Shown: positions 20,580-32,699, counted from the first letter of the stretch. The stretch is DNA of 64,000 nt from Nilaparvata lugens (GCF_014356525.2 NC_052504.1:100184501-100248500); one strand, 5' to 3'. A program made the numbers and translations. The notes: a model not told the origin generated them from the sequence alone.

Positions 20580-21464
20580 AAAGGAAATGAATGAGAATAA
20601 ATTTTGAAAGGTTTGAGATATCGATGTGCGGTTTTCACCTGTATCGGAATCATGTATCATATGACCACCTTTCAATTAAAAAAATAAGTTGGATTCAAAA
20701 TGGTGGTTCCAAAATGGCGAAAAAAAATTGGGTGCGACGGAAAACCTGTTTTTATCATTTGATAAGGATCCCCAATATAAGATAGGTATGATCTTCTGAT
20801 TTCCCTTTTAAGAGAAATGTTCTGCTGCTCCCTTACAACAACTGAAAGCATGACAAATAATATTGAAAACTTGACAAACTGAAAACTTGATGTGATCAAA
20901 TATTGAAGAATTTGAAATAGGTTTATAACCATCCTCGGTTAAGCAAGAATCTAAATGCAAAATTTTGAGTTAATCAGTTCAGACGTGATGATGCGTCAAA
21001 CATAATTTTCCTATACTACTTTACACCTGTATACTTGTATGATCTAGTTCTTTAATATAATAATATTTTTTAATTCCGACCATATGATTTGGTGATTTTT
21101 TTATAAAATCGTATGTACTATCAATGAAGTTTGAACATTAATTCTGAAAAATCTAGAAGGAAAATTTAAATTTGGGCTTCCAGGTGCACGAGATTAATAT
21201 TTTTAGAATCTATATTCAAAATTTGGAGATCTAAATCATTCCCGTTTTTCCGGTATCCAATCCACAAGTTGACATGTTTTGATACGAACAAACGAACAAA
21301 CGAACACACGAACAAACACAACCCTACTCTCTCTTATTATATAGATTAATAGTTCGATTTTTCTTCGAATCCATCAACTTTAACACCTTCAGAACATGAT
21401 TTTTTTCAATAATTCTCATATTCAGAATCATCTATAAATTTATATTATATAGAAATACATCAGG

Positions 21465-21809
21465 ATAAGGGGACCGGTCTGCTTTGAAGGAAACTGTAGA
21501 GCCGCATTTAACAATGAGTTTGATGAAACAATAGGCGAAAGAAATATCATAAGGTGTATCAAAGCAAAGAGAATAGAATGGCTGGGTCACGTGGTGAGAA
21601 TGAGTGATGAAAGAGTACCACAAAAGCTGCTTGATGAATGGATGATGGGCACATGAAAAAGAGGAAGGGCAAGAAGAAGATGGATCAGCGACGTGGTAGA
21701 AGATCTCCGTTTGCTAGGTGTGGCAAACTGGCGGCAGGGATGTATGGAGGCGTCATGTAGAGGAGCTCCACCCAGGACTGTAGAGCCGGATAAAGTAAGT
21801 AATATATAG
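21465..21809 (+). pseudogene. RTE/jockey-like endonuclease-reverse transcriptase C-terminus, broken
   Basis: One frame reads RPVCFEGNCRAAFNN, then NIIRCIKAKRIEWLGHVVRM, then an in-frame TGA after DEWMMGT, then KRGRARRRWISDVVEDLR and LLGVANWRQ. IKxxRIxWLGHVxRM and RGRxxxRWxxDVxxDL are the standard end of many insect LINE reverse transcriptases. The stop and the lack of the catalytic part show it is a dead fragment. Confidence 0.85.
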
Positions 21810-22440
21810 AAATACGGTATCAGATTGAAGGTTGGTGACATTTTTTCTTTTCTCTCCTTCTTCTTCATAGGCTCTCCTATGGAGTCTACGCTCCATGAAT
21901 TTTTGCAATTTCGAGTGATAACATGTTGATACTCCTTATTCAGCCAGTGCTCACAATTTTTGAATGAGTTCATTTCAATGTATATAATTGTATCTCCCAT
22001 ATTTCGGAACAAGCAGTCTTAATTAGCTATCCAAAACAGCGATTTCAAATATGATATTCTCTTAATTTCACGTCTGCTCTCAAATATTTCACCAGCTTTT
22101 AAACCACTCTCAAATGAGAATTTTGCTCATCATGAACCCTGATTATGACAGCAGTAATTTCCAGAGTTTCTGCATGAATTTAATTTTCTGCCGTTTTTTT
22201 ATGCTCCTGAATTTTCTCTGCTTGTTCCCGATTTTGACTTCGTTTAAAAAAGTGATGATCAATGTGTTTGAAGTTTCTCATTCCAAAATCAATGATTATT
22301 TACTCCTTCCAATATCCTATTCGAGAGACCCATAGTTTTCTCAATATTTCTTTGAATCTATTATCCTTATTACTTTCTGAACATGATTTTGTTCAATCAT
22401 TCTTATTTTTAGAATCATCTATTGAGTTTTAATCCTGATG
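21810..22440. other. Unique-looking AT-rich stretch
   Basis: No convincing gene. Short ORFs on both strands (for example 22114-22335) show no known motif. Confidence 0.4.
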
Positions 22441-22446
22441 AAACCA

Positions 22447-23048
22447 CTTTTTCGCCACACTGCACAAAAAGCAGCTGTTTTCCAGTCCCTACGTAGATCT
22501 GAAAGAAATTGTTTGCAGACGACTCTCGTCTGACGTCAGAACAGGTTTCTTTCCGGCCTAGGCCGGAAGGAGTACCCTTTCCAGCCGCTAACATGGAACT
22601 AAAAAAGGTGATCAAAAAACAGCTGATCAAAAAACTTCTTATTATTCAATAATCAAAACATTTTTTATAATAACATCTTATTGTCATTTGAAAGGATAAA
22701 AAAGTATAAACACAAACTCCCACATGATTGAACATCATCTTTTAGGTTATTTAGACAAATCAGAATAAAAATAAAAATACTAAGACGATTTCCTGATATT
22801 CAGATTACCTAAGATTTGCTAGAGCTATCACCTTCCACTTCTGCTTTCGGAAGTGCTCAGTAAACAACTATTCTCATATATATATATTGTTTATTTTTGT
22901 GTGTGGCGAAAAATAGCGTTCGCAATACGGGCAAAAATGTTTTTCCGGCTATCAATCTTTTCTAGTCCTCGGCCTACGGCCTCGGACTTGAAAACCGATT
23001 TCGAGCCGGAGAAATCTCATTTTCTGTTCTAGGTGCGAAATATACTAT
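22447..23048 (+). mobile_element. MITE family D, copy with its 3' flank block
   Basis: Ends tttttcgccacactgcac (22449) and gtgtggcgaaaaata (22902-22916) form a terminal inverted repeat. Inside are TGACGTCA (near 22531) and an 18-bp palindrome TTCCGGCCTAGGCCGGAA (22551-22568). A linked block follows to 23048 (cctcggcctacggcctcgga, gattt cgagccggaga, gcgaaatatact) that also occurs alone at 23813-23925 and 52078-52175. Confidence 0.8.
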
Positions 23049-23049
23049 T

Positions 23050-23812
23050 TCCTTTTTCCGAGCATTATTCTGTCATTTACACAAACATCGATATGACATA
23101 TCGATCATTGAACGTACGATTTTTGTTAACCTTATAAATTCTATGATATTGAACAGAAATGATGTCAAACAGATAATGTTTGTCATGATCCGTTTAATCT
23201 GGTACAATTCATAAGGACGGCAAAAAATCGAACGTCCAAAAACGCTCACATTGTGTGCTACACACGAGCAAAGTTTTTCCTGAAATTCCGCGAAAATATG
23301 AAGATTGACGAAAAAAGTATCTTTGATCACTTTTTGCACGAGTAAAAAGTACAGATTGTCACTTTCTCACTTACTCTCTCACTGACTCTTCCACACTCTC
23401 ACTCTCTCTTCCTTCTCTCACTCTCTCATCCACTCACCTCTCTACATGCGAAATCAATTGAGACCCTGAAAGGCGGCAGTAAACCTTTCTAGCTTCCAGC
23501 AAATGTCAATTTTTTACGTATTTTGCCGTCTTTTTTATGCGAATTCCTCTCTTTAGACATCGTTTTCCGTCTCTTTCAACACATTTTCCATGTCAATTAC
23601 TTAGCAAAATCTTCTCTGTGTTTGACAAGGAGGGACGATTCTGCCTACGTCTCTCTGCCTCTATTTCAATTGAATTGGATGAACTGCAATTTCGATGAAT
23701 GAATTGCAATTTCAATTGAATGAACCAATTCGCAAATGGTTGATAACATTCATGGCCGTTTTCCGAGAGCTTGGGGTTCTGCTTAGTTCTAGACTTTGAA
23801 CAGCTGGAGTCA
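23050..23812. other. Mixed unique sequence with a short CT tract
   Basis: A CT microsatellite lies at 23360-23440. No gene recognised; minus-strand ORFs of 88 and 116 codons (23073-23339, 23593-23943) lack motifs and the second overlaps repeat DNA. Confidence 0.4.
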
Positions 23813-23925
23813 GAAATAGTATATTTCGCACCTAGAGCAGAAAATGATATTTTTCCGGCTCGAAATCGGTTTTCAAAAGAAATAAGAAAAGATTGAGAGC
23901 CGAAAAAACATTTTTCCCTCCACCT
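23813..23925 (-). repeat. Family D flank block, isolated copy
   Basis: agtatatttcgcacctagag, then tccggctcgaaatcggtttt and gattgagagccgaa, without the adjoining MITE. Confidence 0.7.
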
Positions 23926-24534
23926 ACTGTCTAAAGTACTCACTTTACTCCCTGAAACATAATACTAAAGTGTCACTTTTTCTCTCTCGGTAGTAAAAAA
24001 CAGAAAAACTCCCTAGGGAGTAAAAGTGACTCCATTTAAATAACATGGGAAGCATCTCTATTTTAAAAACTTACATGGTAATAGGTTAGAAGGTATAAGC
24101 TCAGATGAGAAAGCATAATAGAGGTGTCTGTCATTGAGTCAACTGAATTCAATACCACAACCAGAAATTTGATCAACACATGAAATATATGTTTGTATGA
24201 TAAATTATTCTATTCTTAATATTAGTAGACAATAAAAATTTATACAATTTTTAAAATATTCCATTCTATTAAAAATACCAGCCAAAAAATATTTTGATCT
24301 GCAATTTAAATCTGAACCGCGTGATCTGGAGTCAGCCATTTTTGGTAGCTGCCCAGCTTATATGATTTTTACAACTTTTGCCGATAGATAGCGCAATCGG
24401 CAGTGCCAATCAGACGACCTTATTTTAGGTTTTAGATTTAGGCTATGTTGTTAGGGATCATTGTCACCAATACGTAAGTTATTAGAATGATTTTATTTGC
24501 AGTTTCTATAAAAAAATGTAAATGGAGGAAAAAT

Positions 24535-25015
24535 GTTGTGTACATCACGAGCGAAAAATACTTTTTCTCCCTCAGGAAAATTGCTGCCCTCGGCTTCGCC
24601 TCGGGCTTCAAACTTTTTCCCACAGGGAGAAAAAGTCGTACTTTCCACTCTAGATATACAAATAACTATTGCCTGTGGTGCGAACGCTATTTTTCGCCAC
24701 ACACAAAAATAAACAATATATATATGAGAATAGTTGTTCACTAAGCACTTCCGAAAGCAAAAGTGGAATGTCATAGCTCTAGCAAATCTGAGGTAATCTG
24801 AATATCAGGAAATTGTCCAAGTATTTTCATTTTTAATTTTGATTTGTCTAAATAACCTAAAATATTATGTTCAATTATGTGGGAGGTTGAGTTTATACTT
24901 TTTCATTCTTTCAAATGACAATAAGATGATATCATTATAAATGTTTCAATTATTGAATAATGAGCACAAATAATGAAAAGTTTTTTGTTCAGCTGTTTTA
25001 GCATACTTGAAATTT
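24535..25015 (-). mobile_element. MITE family D, truncated reverse copy with variant flank
   Basis: gctatttttcgccacacaca at 24690 opens the element, then aaataacctaaaatattatg and gggaggttgagtttatactt; it stops near ttgttcagctgtttta. The flank 24535-24660 is a variant with a ccctcggcttcgcctcgggc hairpin. Confidence 0.7.
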
Positions 25016-25289
25016 GGCCAATCTGAATGTCAACCTCAACAATGCTTGTTGTCATCGACTTAGGAAGTTTGAGTTAGAAGTTCTATCCTACTCTGAAAAT
25101 GGAATTTGAATATTTTATAATACCTATATATCTTATCTGTATCCATTCATCCAAATAAAATGATATTGTTCATTTTTCTTCTCCTTCCACTTGTTCTTGA
25201 TAAAGGAATCTAATTCTGATCAACTTTGATTCAACTTGATATATTTATTTTTCTACTTGGAGCTAACCCAAGCTCAAAGTACTTGGAAT

Positions 25290-25480
25290 AGACTAGAATA
25301 GTACTTGGAATAGACTTAAATAGACCTTGAACCATCCTTGGTAAATAATTGAGAATCTATATTATTCAAAATTCTGAGTCAATCAGTTGAGTAGTTGAGA
25401 CGTGATGATGCGTCGTTCGTGAATTTCTCTATATTATGTTGAAGCCAATTCTTCCCTCCATTATATAATATTATAGATTT
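25290..25480 (-). mobile_element. Helitron-like family B, partial reverse copy
   Basis: Contains gttgagacgtgatgatgcgt and gaagccaattcttccctcca. The 3' hairpin end is missing. Confidence 0.6.
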
Positions 25481-25489
25481 ATCATCATA

Positions 25490-25915
25490 ACTCCTTCACC
25501 TCCTGTTTCTACTCCTCCACCTTCTCCTCCTTCTACTCCTTCTCCTTCTTCTCCCTCTCTTCATCATCCTCATCTCCCTCCTCAGTGCACGAAATTTAGT
25601 CTTGTATAGACACTGTCAGCACAAAATCACCCCGAGGATTTTTCAGTGCAGTTTTGAAAATGAAAGGAGAAAATGAAACCTTGTTCTCCTTCTTTTCTTT
25701 GTACTCTATCTCTCTCTTCCTCCACTTTATCCTCTCTCTCACTCTCTCACTCCCTCTCTTTCCGCCACACGATTTTCTCTTTTTTCAGTGGTATTTGAAA
25801 ATGAAAAGAGAAAATAAAACCCTGCTCTTCCTCCTTTTCTTGCTACTCTCTCTCTCTTCCTTCACATTATACTCTCGCTCACTCTCTCACACAATCTCTC
25901 TCTCTCTCCAATGTA
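25490..25915. repeat. Pyrimidine-rich region with ~130-bp duplicated block
   Basis: ttttgaaaatgaaaggagaa, then aatgaaaccttgttctcctt recurs as tttgaaaatgaaaagagaaa near 25795. CT microsatellite inside. A third related block lies at 26395-26440. Confidence 0.7.
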
Positions 25916-25928
25916 ACGGGTCGTGTGG

Positions 25929-26360
25929 TTTGATTGATTGATTGAATTACAATTATTAAATATGGGAAGATGAGAGATTGAACCAATAATAATTTAATGT
26001 TTCTAGGAAGAATATCGTGAATTTTCTTCAATGCATGCATGGCTGAGAATACCTTTTTACAAGTTTTGTTCACTTGTTCTGACCAGTCAAGAGTATTATT
26101 CATAATAATGCCTAAATTTTTAACTGAGCTACAGTAAGGAATGACATTACCGTCTTCACTAATTTTGTGAATCGATTCAAGGTCAATATTGTTTATAAGA
26201 CGAGAATATCCAATTATAATGGGTTGTGTTTTGATGGGATTAAGCTTAAGGTCATTTTTCTTTGTCCATTCCACTATCGAATTGATATCCTGATTCATTA
26301 TTCCTGGAGAGGACCTGGAGTCCTAACTCCGCTTTTAATAAAAGCAATCAATCAATCTCA
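25929..26360. mobile_element. LINE fragment with inverted 5' part (twin-priming-like)
   Basis: On the minus strand 26298 down to ~25950 encodes a reverse-transcriptase stretch (KNDLKLNPIKTQPIIIG, VKNLGIIMNNTLDWSEQVN, LLLVQSLIFPY) that ends abruptly in (aatc)n. Directly adjoining on the + strand is a LINE 3' end, gagaggacctggagtcctaa to taataaaagc(aatc)n. So two parts of LINEs lie head to head with (AATC)n tails facing outward on both sides. Confidence 0.75.
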
Positions 26361-26409
26361 CTCTTTCTCTCTCCGCCTAAGGATTTTTTCAGTGCAGTTG
26401 GAAATTGAA

Positions 26410-26930
26410 AGAAGAAAATGAAATCCTGCTCTCCTATCTTTCTTGCTCCTACCTCACTCACTCATTCTCTCTCTCTGTTCACACCCCATTGGTCGACGTT
26501 TGAGTGACGCGTCTATTTAGAGCCGCTAATGGCATGTCACGATTTCTATGCTAGATAACCACGGCGATGTCTCTCTCATTTTTCATCGGCTACGAAATTT
26601 GTTTGCAGTCTCGGCTACCCTACAATTTGCGCCTTTTCATCATTATTCTTCCTTCTCTATTCATATTTCTCATTCTATCTTTCATCTTCTGAACAAATTT
26701 CCCCATTCTGTGTTCTTTCTCTCGTATGAATTTGTTTCCCTCAATAGACATCGTGGCCTATATTTTATTTATTCATTCTTTGGATAGAAGATTACAATGT
26801 CGGGATGAGAAACACGCGTTAGCTTGAAGCTTTTCCTGTTCCCAAATTTGTCCAGTAAAATGTTTAGAGTAATTTCGCAGTGTTGCAAATGTGTTAGGTT
26901 AGGTTGGGCCTAGCCTACTAAGTTTTGCAG
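26410..26930. other. Unique-looking stretch, no gene recognised
   Basis: A 79-codon + ORF at 26548-26787 has no known motif. CT-rich at its left edge. Confidence 0.35.
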
Positions 26931-26934
26931 TGTA

Positions 26935-27113
26935 TAGTGAGGTCCACGTTATAATGGCAGTGGAAAAATATAGGAGAACTACGTTGCCGATCCTCGGTCT
27001 TGTCAATGCCTTCTATAGACGGTAGCTGATACAGGTTCATTGATATAATATTAACAAGGATAACAATACCATTGCTAATCAAACACGGCCATTATAACGT
27101 GCATCTCACTATA
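26935..27113 (+). mobile_element. MITE family A, internally deleted copy (~180 bp)
   Basis: Both ends are present (tagtgaggtccacgttataa; ccattataacgtgcatctca), but the central ~190 bp is missing: taatattaa joins straight to caaggataac. Confidence 0.9.
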
Positions 27114-27634
27114 GAAGAGTTGTAATGTATGGTAGCTCCACTCTACAATTTCTGGAAAGTTCCTGTTAAATGATTATCATTTTTCAATCAGATAATTTTC
27201 TGATTCAAAATTTGAAACTCGCTTAGAATATCCTTTGACTGAGATTGGAACCTCGTATTTCATCTTGGATCCATCAAATTGAATATTTAAATCTTATTAA
27301 TGAAGAGGTGAATTGGCTAATAGGCTACATGTACAGGATATAGGGAATATTCGGACGACGCATCATTACTTATAAACTGATCAACTTATTTTTCCTCTTC
27401 TACTCTTTCTTCTTCTTCTCATTCCCCTCCTTCTTCTTTTTCTTCTTCTTCCTCTTCTACTCCCACTCCTCTATCTTCTTCTTCTTCTTCATCCTCGTAT
27501 TCCAAGATGTCTAGCCAGTAAGTTTCTCTCCTCTTAATTCATCAATCTGCAAAGTTCCAGTCTGCAGTCACTGACAGGACTTGGCCAAATAACTTACTTT
27601 GCACAACTTTAGAGAAAAAGAGAGAAAGTAGAAG

Positions 27635-27638
27635 ATAG

Positions 27639-27691
<53 letters not shown>

Positions 27692-28060
27692 GAGAGAGGG
27701 ATAGAGATAGAGATATAAGAAGATGAAGAACGAGAGATACATAGAGAGAGAGAGATTGAGGAGACAAATGAAGAGAGGACGAGAGAGAGATAGAGATAGA
27801 GATATAGAAAGATAGAGAACGAGAGATACATATAGAGAGAGAGAGAGCGAGGAGACAAATGAAGTAGAGGACGAGAGAGATAGAGATAGAGAAAGATGGA
27901 GAACGAGAGATACAAGGAGTGAGAAATAGTGAGAGTGAGAAAGAGAGAAACAGTGAGGGATACAGGAAGAGTAGAAGAGATTCAGAGAGAGTAAGAGAGA
28001 GAGAGAGTGAGAGAGAGTGTGTAAGAAAGAGAAAGAGTGAGTAGACAAGTTAATGGAAGG
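27635..28060. repeat. Purine-rich (GA)n minisatellite
   Basis: (ga)n followed by three ~65-bp units with aacgagagatacata, gagagattgaggagacaaat and gaggacgagagaga. The long minus-strand ORF here is Ser/Leu low complexity. Confidence 0.9.
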
Positions 28061-28313
28061 AAATTAGAGTTGTGAGTGAGTGTACACTTAACAACTTTGT
28101 ACAAATTAAAAGTTTTCGTTAACTTCATCTTTCTTACAACACTTCCTCTCAGACAGCCATATCCTGCACTCTCGGCAAACAGCGTATTACATCGAGTTGC
28201 ATGATCTATTAATCATCTTGATTCATATAAATTATATCATCTATCACTACTAATCTTCTATATCATCTATCAACTATCTATATCATCTATATCTATTTCA
28301 TCTATCAACTATT

Positions 28314-29033
28314 CAGGGCTGTCCCGGATTTTGTCCGGCCCGCCGAGAGTTATTGCAACCAATTTTTTTCAATATATATTTACACAAAGAAGGTAACTTA
28401 CTTCCATTTTACAGTTCTCTCCCAGAAAAATACTTAAAAACATAAAAAACCATGCTGAAGCTATGTTTTCTCTTTTTGGATCCACCTACAATTGTTAGCA
28501 GACATTCTCAAAAATGAAGTTTGTTGAATCCAAATACTTCCTTGTCAGATGAACATTTGAAATCAATTTTAATGATCGGAACCACAAAGTTTGATCCTAA
28601 ATGGGCGGACATTTTAAGTGGAAAACGAATGCAATCTTCTCACCAAAATAAGTATTCACTTTTAGGTTGGTAACTTTTTTTAAATTCGTGTACCTATTGT
28701 CAAGTTGCCCTATTACTATTAAAAAAGGTTATTATATTTTGTTCAACTTGCTAAACTCATGCATTGACAAGTTTTCTTATGACCTTTTTACACACAATAA
28801 ATTTGACTTTGTATTGAAATGAAATGAATTGGTTTGTTCCTACCTGTGTTTTAATTGAACCTACTTAAAACTCCTCATTATTTTAATGGAAATATAATAA
28901 TTTTACATCTCTCAAATCCCCCGTCGTTTGTGGCCCCACAAGTTAAATTCCACGTACCTCCCTGTTATTGGCCCTCTAAGCCTCCCTAGAATTAGCAATG
29001 TGGCACTTGCATGAAAAAGGTTGGAGACCCCTG
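28314..29033 (+). mobile_element. hAT transposon remnant
   Basis: The right end ggttggagacccctg (29019-29033) is the inverted form of the CAGGGGTCTCCAACC terminus known from hAT elements related to ZBED-type genes, and aatgtggc before it also fits. The left end may be cagggctgtccc at 28314, which is diverged. No 8-bp target duplication is visible, so the left boundary is uncertain. Confidence 0.7.
28451..28655 (+). pseudogene. hAT transposase C-terminal dimerisation region, broken
   Basis: One frame reads AEAMFSLFGSTYNC-stop-QTFSKMKFVESKY, and the next frame SLSDEHLKSILMIGTTKFDP then WADILSGKRMQSSH. FGSTYxCEQTFSxMKxxKSKYRxxLxDEHL is the usual hAT C-terminal signature. One stop and one frameshift inactivate it. 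Confidence 0.85.
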
Positions 29034-29700
29034 AACCATAATTATCATCTACCAATACTACCATAAGGCAGTATTTGATGTTCAAAATGAATAAAAAGAC
29101 TTGAAGTTGTCTAATCAAAGATTAATCAAAATCTGTCTGTTTGTTCAATAATAATTGCGTAACAACCAAAACCGGTATCTTTATTAATTCTTTATCACAA
29201 ATGTTGCCCCATGTGGGATGGGGAAGCTTTGAGTTTATTGAGTACATTTATTTAATTATTTATTCATTTAATTACATTTACAAAAAAAAGAATTCATTTA
29301 AGTACATTCGTACTCAAGAGTGTGTTGTAAACCAGAACTCTCCCACAGCATCCATCCTTGTCGTAGGAGGAGACTAAAATGGACCTCAAGGGAACTCCAC
29401 AAGTTGCCTTGTCTTCAAACCCACGGGATCTGCCCCATTAGGGCAGTTTAGGAGGGGCAAAAAAAAAATCCAAGAGACCAGAGATGGGTGAAACTCCAGG
29501 CACAAATCCGGGTCAAGAGGCTGAGTCGAGGGTGGCCGGGCGCCCTAGAGGCAACTTGGCCGCCTCTTCCTCAGTGGGAGGACCTAAAAAGGAGGCCAAG
29601 AGTGGAACTCACGTAGGTCACGGGGACTAATCAGTCTGAAGAGACTGTCAATCATATCACACTGGATTGCGACAAGGATTGCAACCAGGTGATGAATGGA
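29034..29700. other. Unclassified region with a GC-rich block
   Basis: 29330-29690 is GC-rich (agcatccatccttgtcgtag, gaggagactaaaatgg, gagggtggccgggcgcccta) and looks like an old LINE or SINE-type block, but no frame stays open and I cannot name it. Confidence 0.35.
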
Positions 29701-29701
29701 A

Positions 29702-30396
29702 TCTCCTATATATATAAAAGCGAAATGACACTCACTCACTGACTGACTGACTGACTGACTCACTTACTCACGCACTCACTCGCAGAACTAAAAATCTACC
29801 AGACCAAAAACGTTCAAATTTGGTAGGTATGTTCAGTTGGCCCTTTAGAGGCGCACTAAGAAATCTTTTGGCAATATTTTAACTCAAAGGGTGGTTTTTA
29901 AGGGTTCAAAGTTCGTCTTTTAGCATGTATATTCTTCTTATTCTCTTAATTATATTTGAAAAATGTCCATACCATATGTTAATATAGAACTATAATCTAG
30001 AGAGTGTACCTCTTCGAAACAGTTGTTAACTGGTAACTAAATTAATAAATTTGTCAGGCTGGCATTAAGTTGAGTTGACTTTGTTAGGTTGGCACCAAGT
30101 TGAAGATTAAAAAGCATTTATCGCGGAAAAATTGATTGGGCACTACTACTTCAATCAGAGCTATTCCTGGGAATATTAAATTACTAGCCGTCAGGCTCGC
30201 TTCGCTCGAAATATCCGTTCAGCCAGACGTTTAGCCTGGACCCCCGACTGGATCGTCCTAGCATATGATAAAAATGAAAAATGCAGGCGAGCGAAGCGAG
30301 CCAGCTGATCTCATTCTTGGACGATCCAGTCGGGGTCCAGGGGGCGGAGCCCCCTGGCTAGACGGATATAGCGAGCGAAGCGAGCCTGACGGCTAG
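29702..30396 (+). mobile_element. Non-autonomous Helitron with both ends
   Basis: 5' end A|TCTCCTATATATATAAAAGC followed by gaaatgacactcactcactg and (actg)n; 3' end gcgagcgaagcgagcctgac, ggCTAG|T. TC start, CTAG end, a GC hairpin before it and insertion between A and T are all Helitron hallmarks. No Rep/helicase ORF. The right 210 bp is itself an inverted repeat (30187-30396). Confidence 0.8.
30187..30396. repeat. Inverted repeat of Helitron 3' ends
   Basis: ctagccgtcaggctcgcttc (30187) is inverted at 30377-30396; inside, gactggatcgtcc faces ggacgatccagtc. The element gcgagcgaagcgagc appears three times in all orientations. It is likely two Helitron ends in opposite orientation. Confidence 0.85.
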
Positions 30397-30605
30397 TTAG
30401 GTATAAATTTGATCAAAATCGTTGGAGCCGTTTTCGAGAAAATCGCGAAAAACTCCGTTTTTAAAAACATTTTCGCCATTTTAGTCACCATCTTGAATTG
30501 CATTTTATTGAAATTGTTCGTGTCGCATATTTATAGTGTAAGGACCTCAAGTTTCAGATTTCAAGTCATTCCGTTGATTGGGAGATGAGATATCGTGTAC
30601 ACAGA

Positions 30606-30694
<89 letters not shown>

Positions 30695-30720
30695 ACAGAC
30701 CAATACTCAAAAATCACTTT
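30397..30720 (-). mobile_element. Family C, partial reverse copy with (CA)n
   Basis: gatcaaaatcgttggagccg, ttttcgagaaaatcgcgaaa, then gagatgagatatcgtgtaca and a ~85 bp (CA)n (30606-30692). Confidence 0.85.
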
Positions 30721-30724
30721 TTGT

Positions 30725-31110
30725 TAATAATCAATATTTTTTTAATTAATTATTTATTCTACATCGTTAAATGACGATCTGACAACAGAGCAAAGCGAGA
30801 AAGAGATAGTGCTATCCGATTTGTTGAATGACGGACAAGGATAGCAATACCATTGCTAACACTGCCATTATAACGTGGACTATGGGAGAATGATGAGAAG
30901 ATGATACAATTGATAGAATCATGATAGACAAGGATAACACTACTATTATCAATCAAACACTCAACGGAAATCAAACTATCAAATGATGGTATTTGTCCAA
31001 TATTTGTGTTGCTATCCTTGTCTATCGTTTTTGACAAAGCAGATAACTCTATCCTTCTCCAGCTCTGTAACGTTGCCAGGTCGTTTCAACAATGTAGAAA
31101 TCATACAATC
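30725..31110. mobile_element. MITE family A fragments, opposed
   Basis: 30760-30880 is the right end (acagagcaaagcgagaaaga ... attataacgtggac); 31005-31105 is the same internal block in reverse (tgctatccttgtctatcg ... ctctgtaacgttgccag). Confidence 0.75.
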
Positions 31111-31325
31111 AACAAAAGTAATATTCAATACGGAGAATAAAATTAAAAAAAAAACAAAAGGGACAAAAATTTACAATAGAAATGACAAAAATAAAGTTTG
31201 GGAATAAGATAAAAGGAGAATACGATTGTGAAGAGTTGACAACGCTGTTTGCCTATCTTCCTCAGCGGTGAGGCGTGGACCTAATGAGGGTGAGATGCTC
31301 TAAAACGTATATAATAATACGATAA

Positions 31326-32233
31326 AGACAATGGGCCATATGAATAAAGTTGAGCATTTGCTTATACTTTTGAAATATGGAGCATTTGCTTCATTTTCTA
31401 TGAATGAACGTGATCAAAACCTTTTGCTCATGCTCATCAAAAAAATAGTTTGAGCATTCACTCAAAAGTGAAAGCTTTTGCTCAAAATTGTATGAATAAA
31501 CTAGAGCATTTGCTCAACTTTTGAAGCAAATGCTTCAAAAAAGGTGAGTCTAGTCTAGAGCAGCTTATCACCTTTTGCTCATAGTAAAATGGCTCAACTA
31601 ATTCGTTTGAGGAAGAGGAAACTATACTAGATACTATCACAACCAATAGTTGAGAACTACACTCTTATTAGATTCAACCATGATATATATCACCATTATC
31701 CCTACAAAAGAATAAATACAAAAGATGATACCTGTTATAAAGATAGCCATCACAAAATATGAGATAGGAATTTAAGAAGATGAGAGTGTGGACGATTATA
31801 AGAAGGCTATTGATATTATAAGAATATGCTGAAGATTATCATAGAGATGACATTTTTCCACGCTATCATTTCAAAATTCTAAACTCAACTAACCTAAAAC
31901 TCTATTCATAAATAGAAAACAAAGCAGACGACGCAAACACAAGCGGTGCACCCTACTTGCATATTTAGCGTTTCCGTGAGCTATAAAAACAAACTAAGGC
32001 TACAAAAACGAATCAGCTGATGAAAAATCTCTAAAATACGTGAGCATTTGCTCCAGAGTTCAGGAGCATAAGGTAAGAGTATAAGGTGAAGCTTATCCAT
32101 ATAATAATGAGCAAATGCTTTTGCTTCTACATTTTGCTCATGAGCAAAACCTTATGCTCATGAGCAAAACCTTATGCTCCATGCTCTTGCTCATGAGCAT
32201 TTGCTCTGGTTTTATTCATATGGGCCATTGTCT
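31326..32233. mobile_element. TIR element K, ~908 bp, possibly Harbinger-type
   Basis: Terminal inverted repeats of 23 bp with one mismatch; left core caatgggccatatgaataaa. Subterminal arrays of gagcatttgctc and tgctcatgagca lie in both ends and would suit transposase binding. The GGGCC-ATTCATA type terminus resembles Harbinger MITEs of hemipterans (established family feature; assignment is inference). No transposase frame survives inside. Confidence 0.75.
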
Positions 32234-32699
32234 ATGAGGTGTCCATATGTGTAATGTGACTATGATTGTAGTATGTATCATCATGTGCCCATGTGGTCAT
32301 GTGTCTACATGCAGAACACATCAAGTGAGCAGTCAAAGCATGTTGACTTCTCCGTTTCACCACACATTCACACATACACACACACAAGACAACACACACA
32401 CACACACATACACACATATAATATAGCTCCAGTGTTGAATACAGAGGACAGCAACCCTCTCAATATGTCACCATTCTATCACCATTTCCACGTTACAATC
32501 AAAACCTGTCCAATAGAATCAATCATGGAGAACAATTAGATCTATGAAAATTTCTCCATACTGTTTCATTCTCATTTTCTTCATCTTAATGATTTTTTTC
32601 CCATGAGTATATTATGAATGTTTTTTATGTTAAATTTTTATAAAATTTCCACATCTTAGGTTATCAATTTTCTTTTTTAAATTTTTGTATAGAAATGTG

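Noticed and set aside
27542..28048. 168-codon minus-strand Ser/Leu-rich ORF
   Set aside because: Low-complexity reading of the (GA)n minisatellite.
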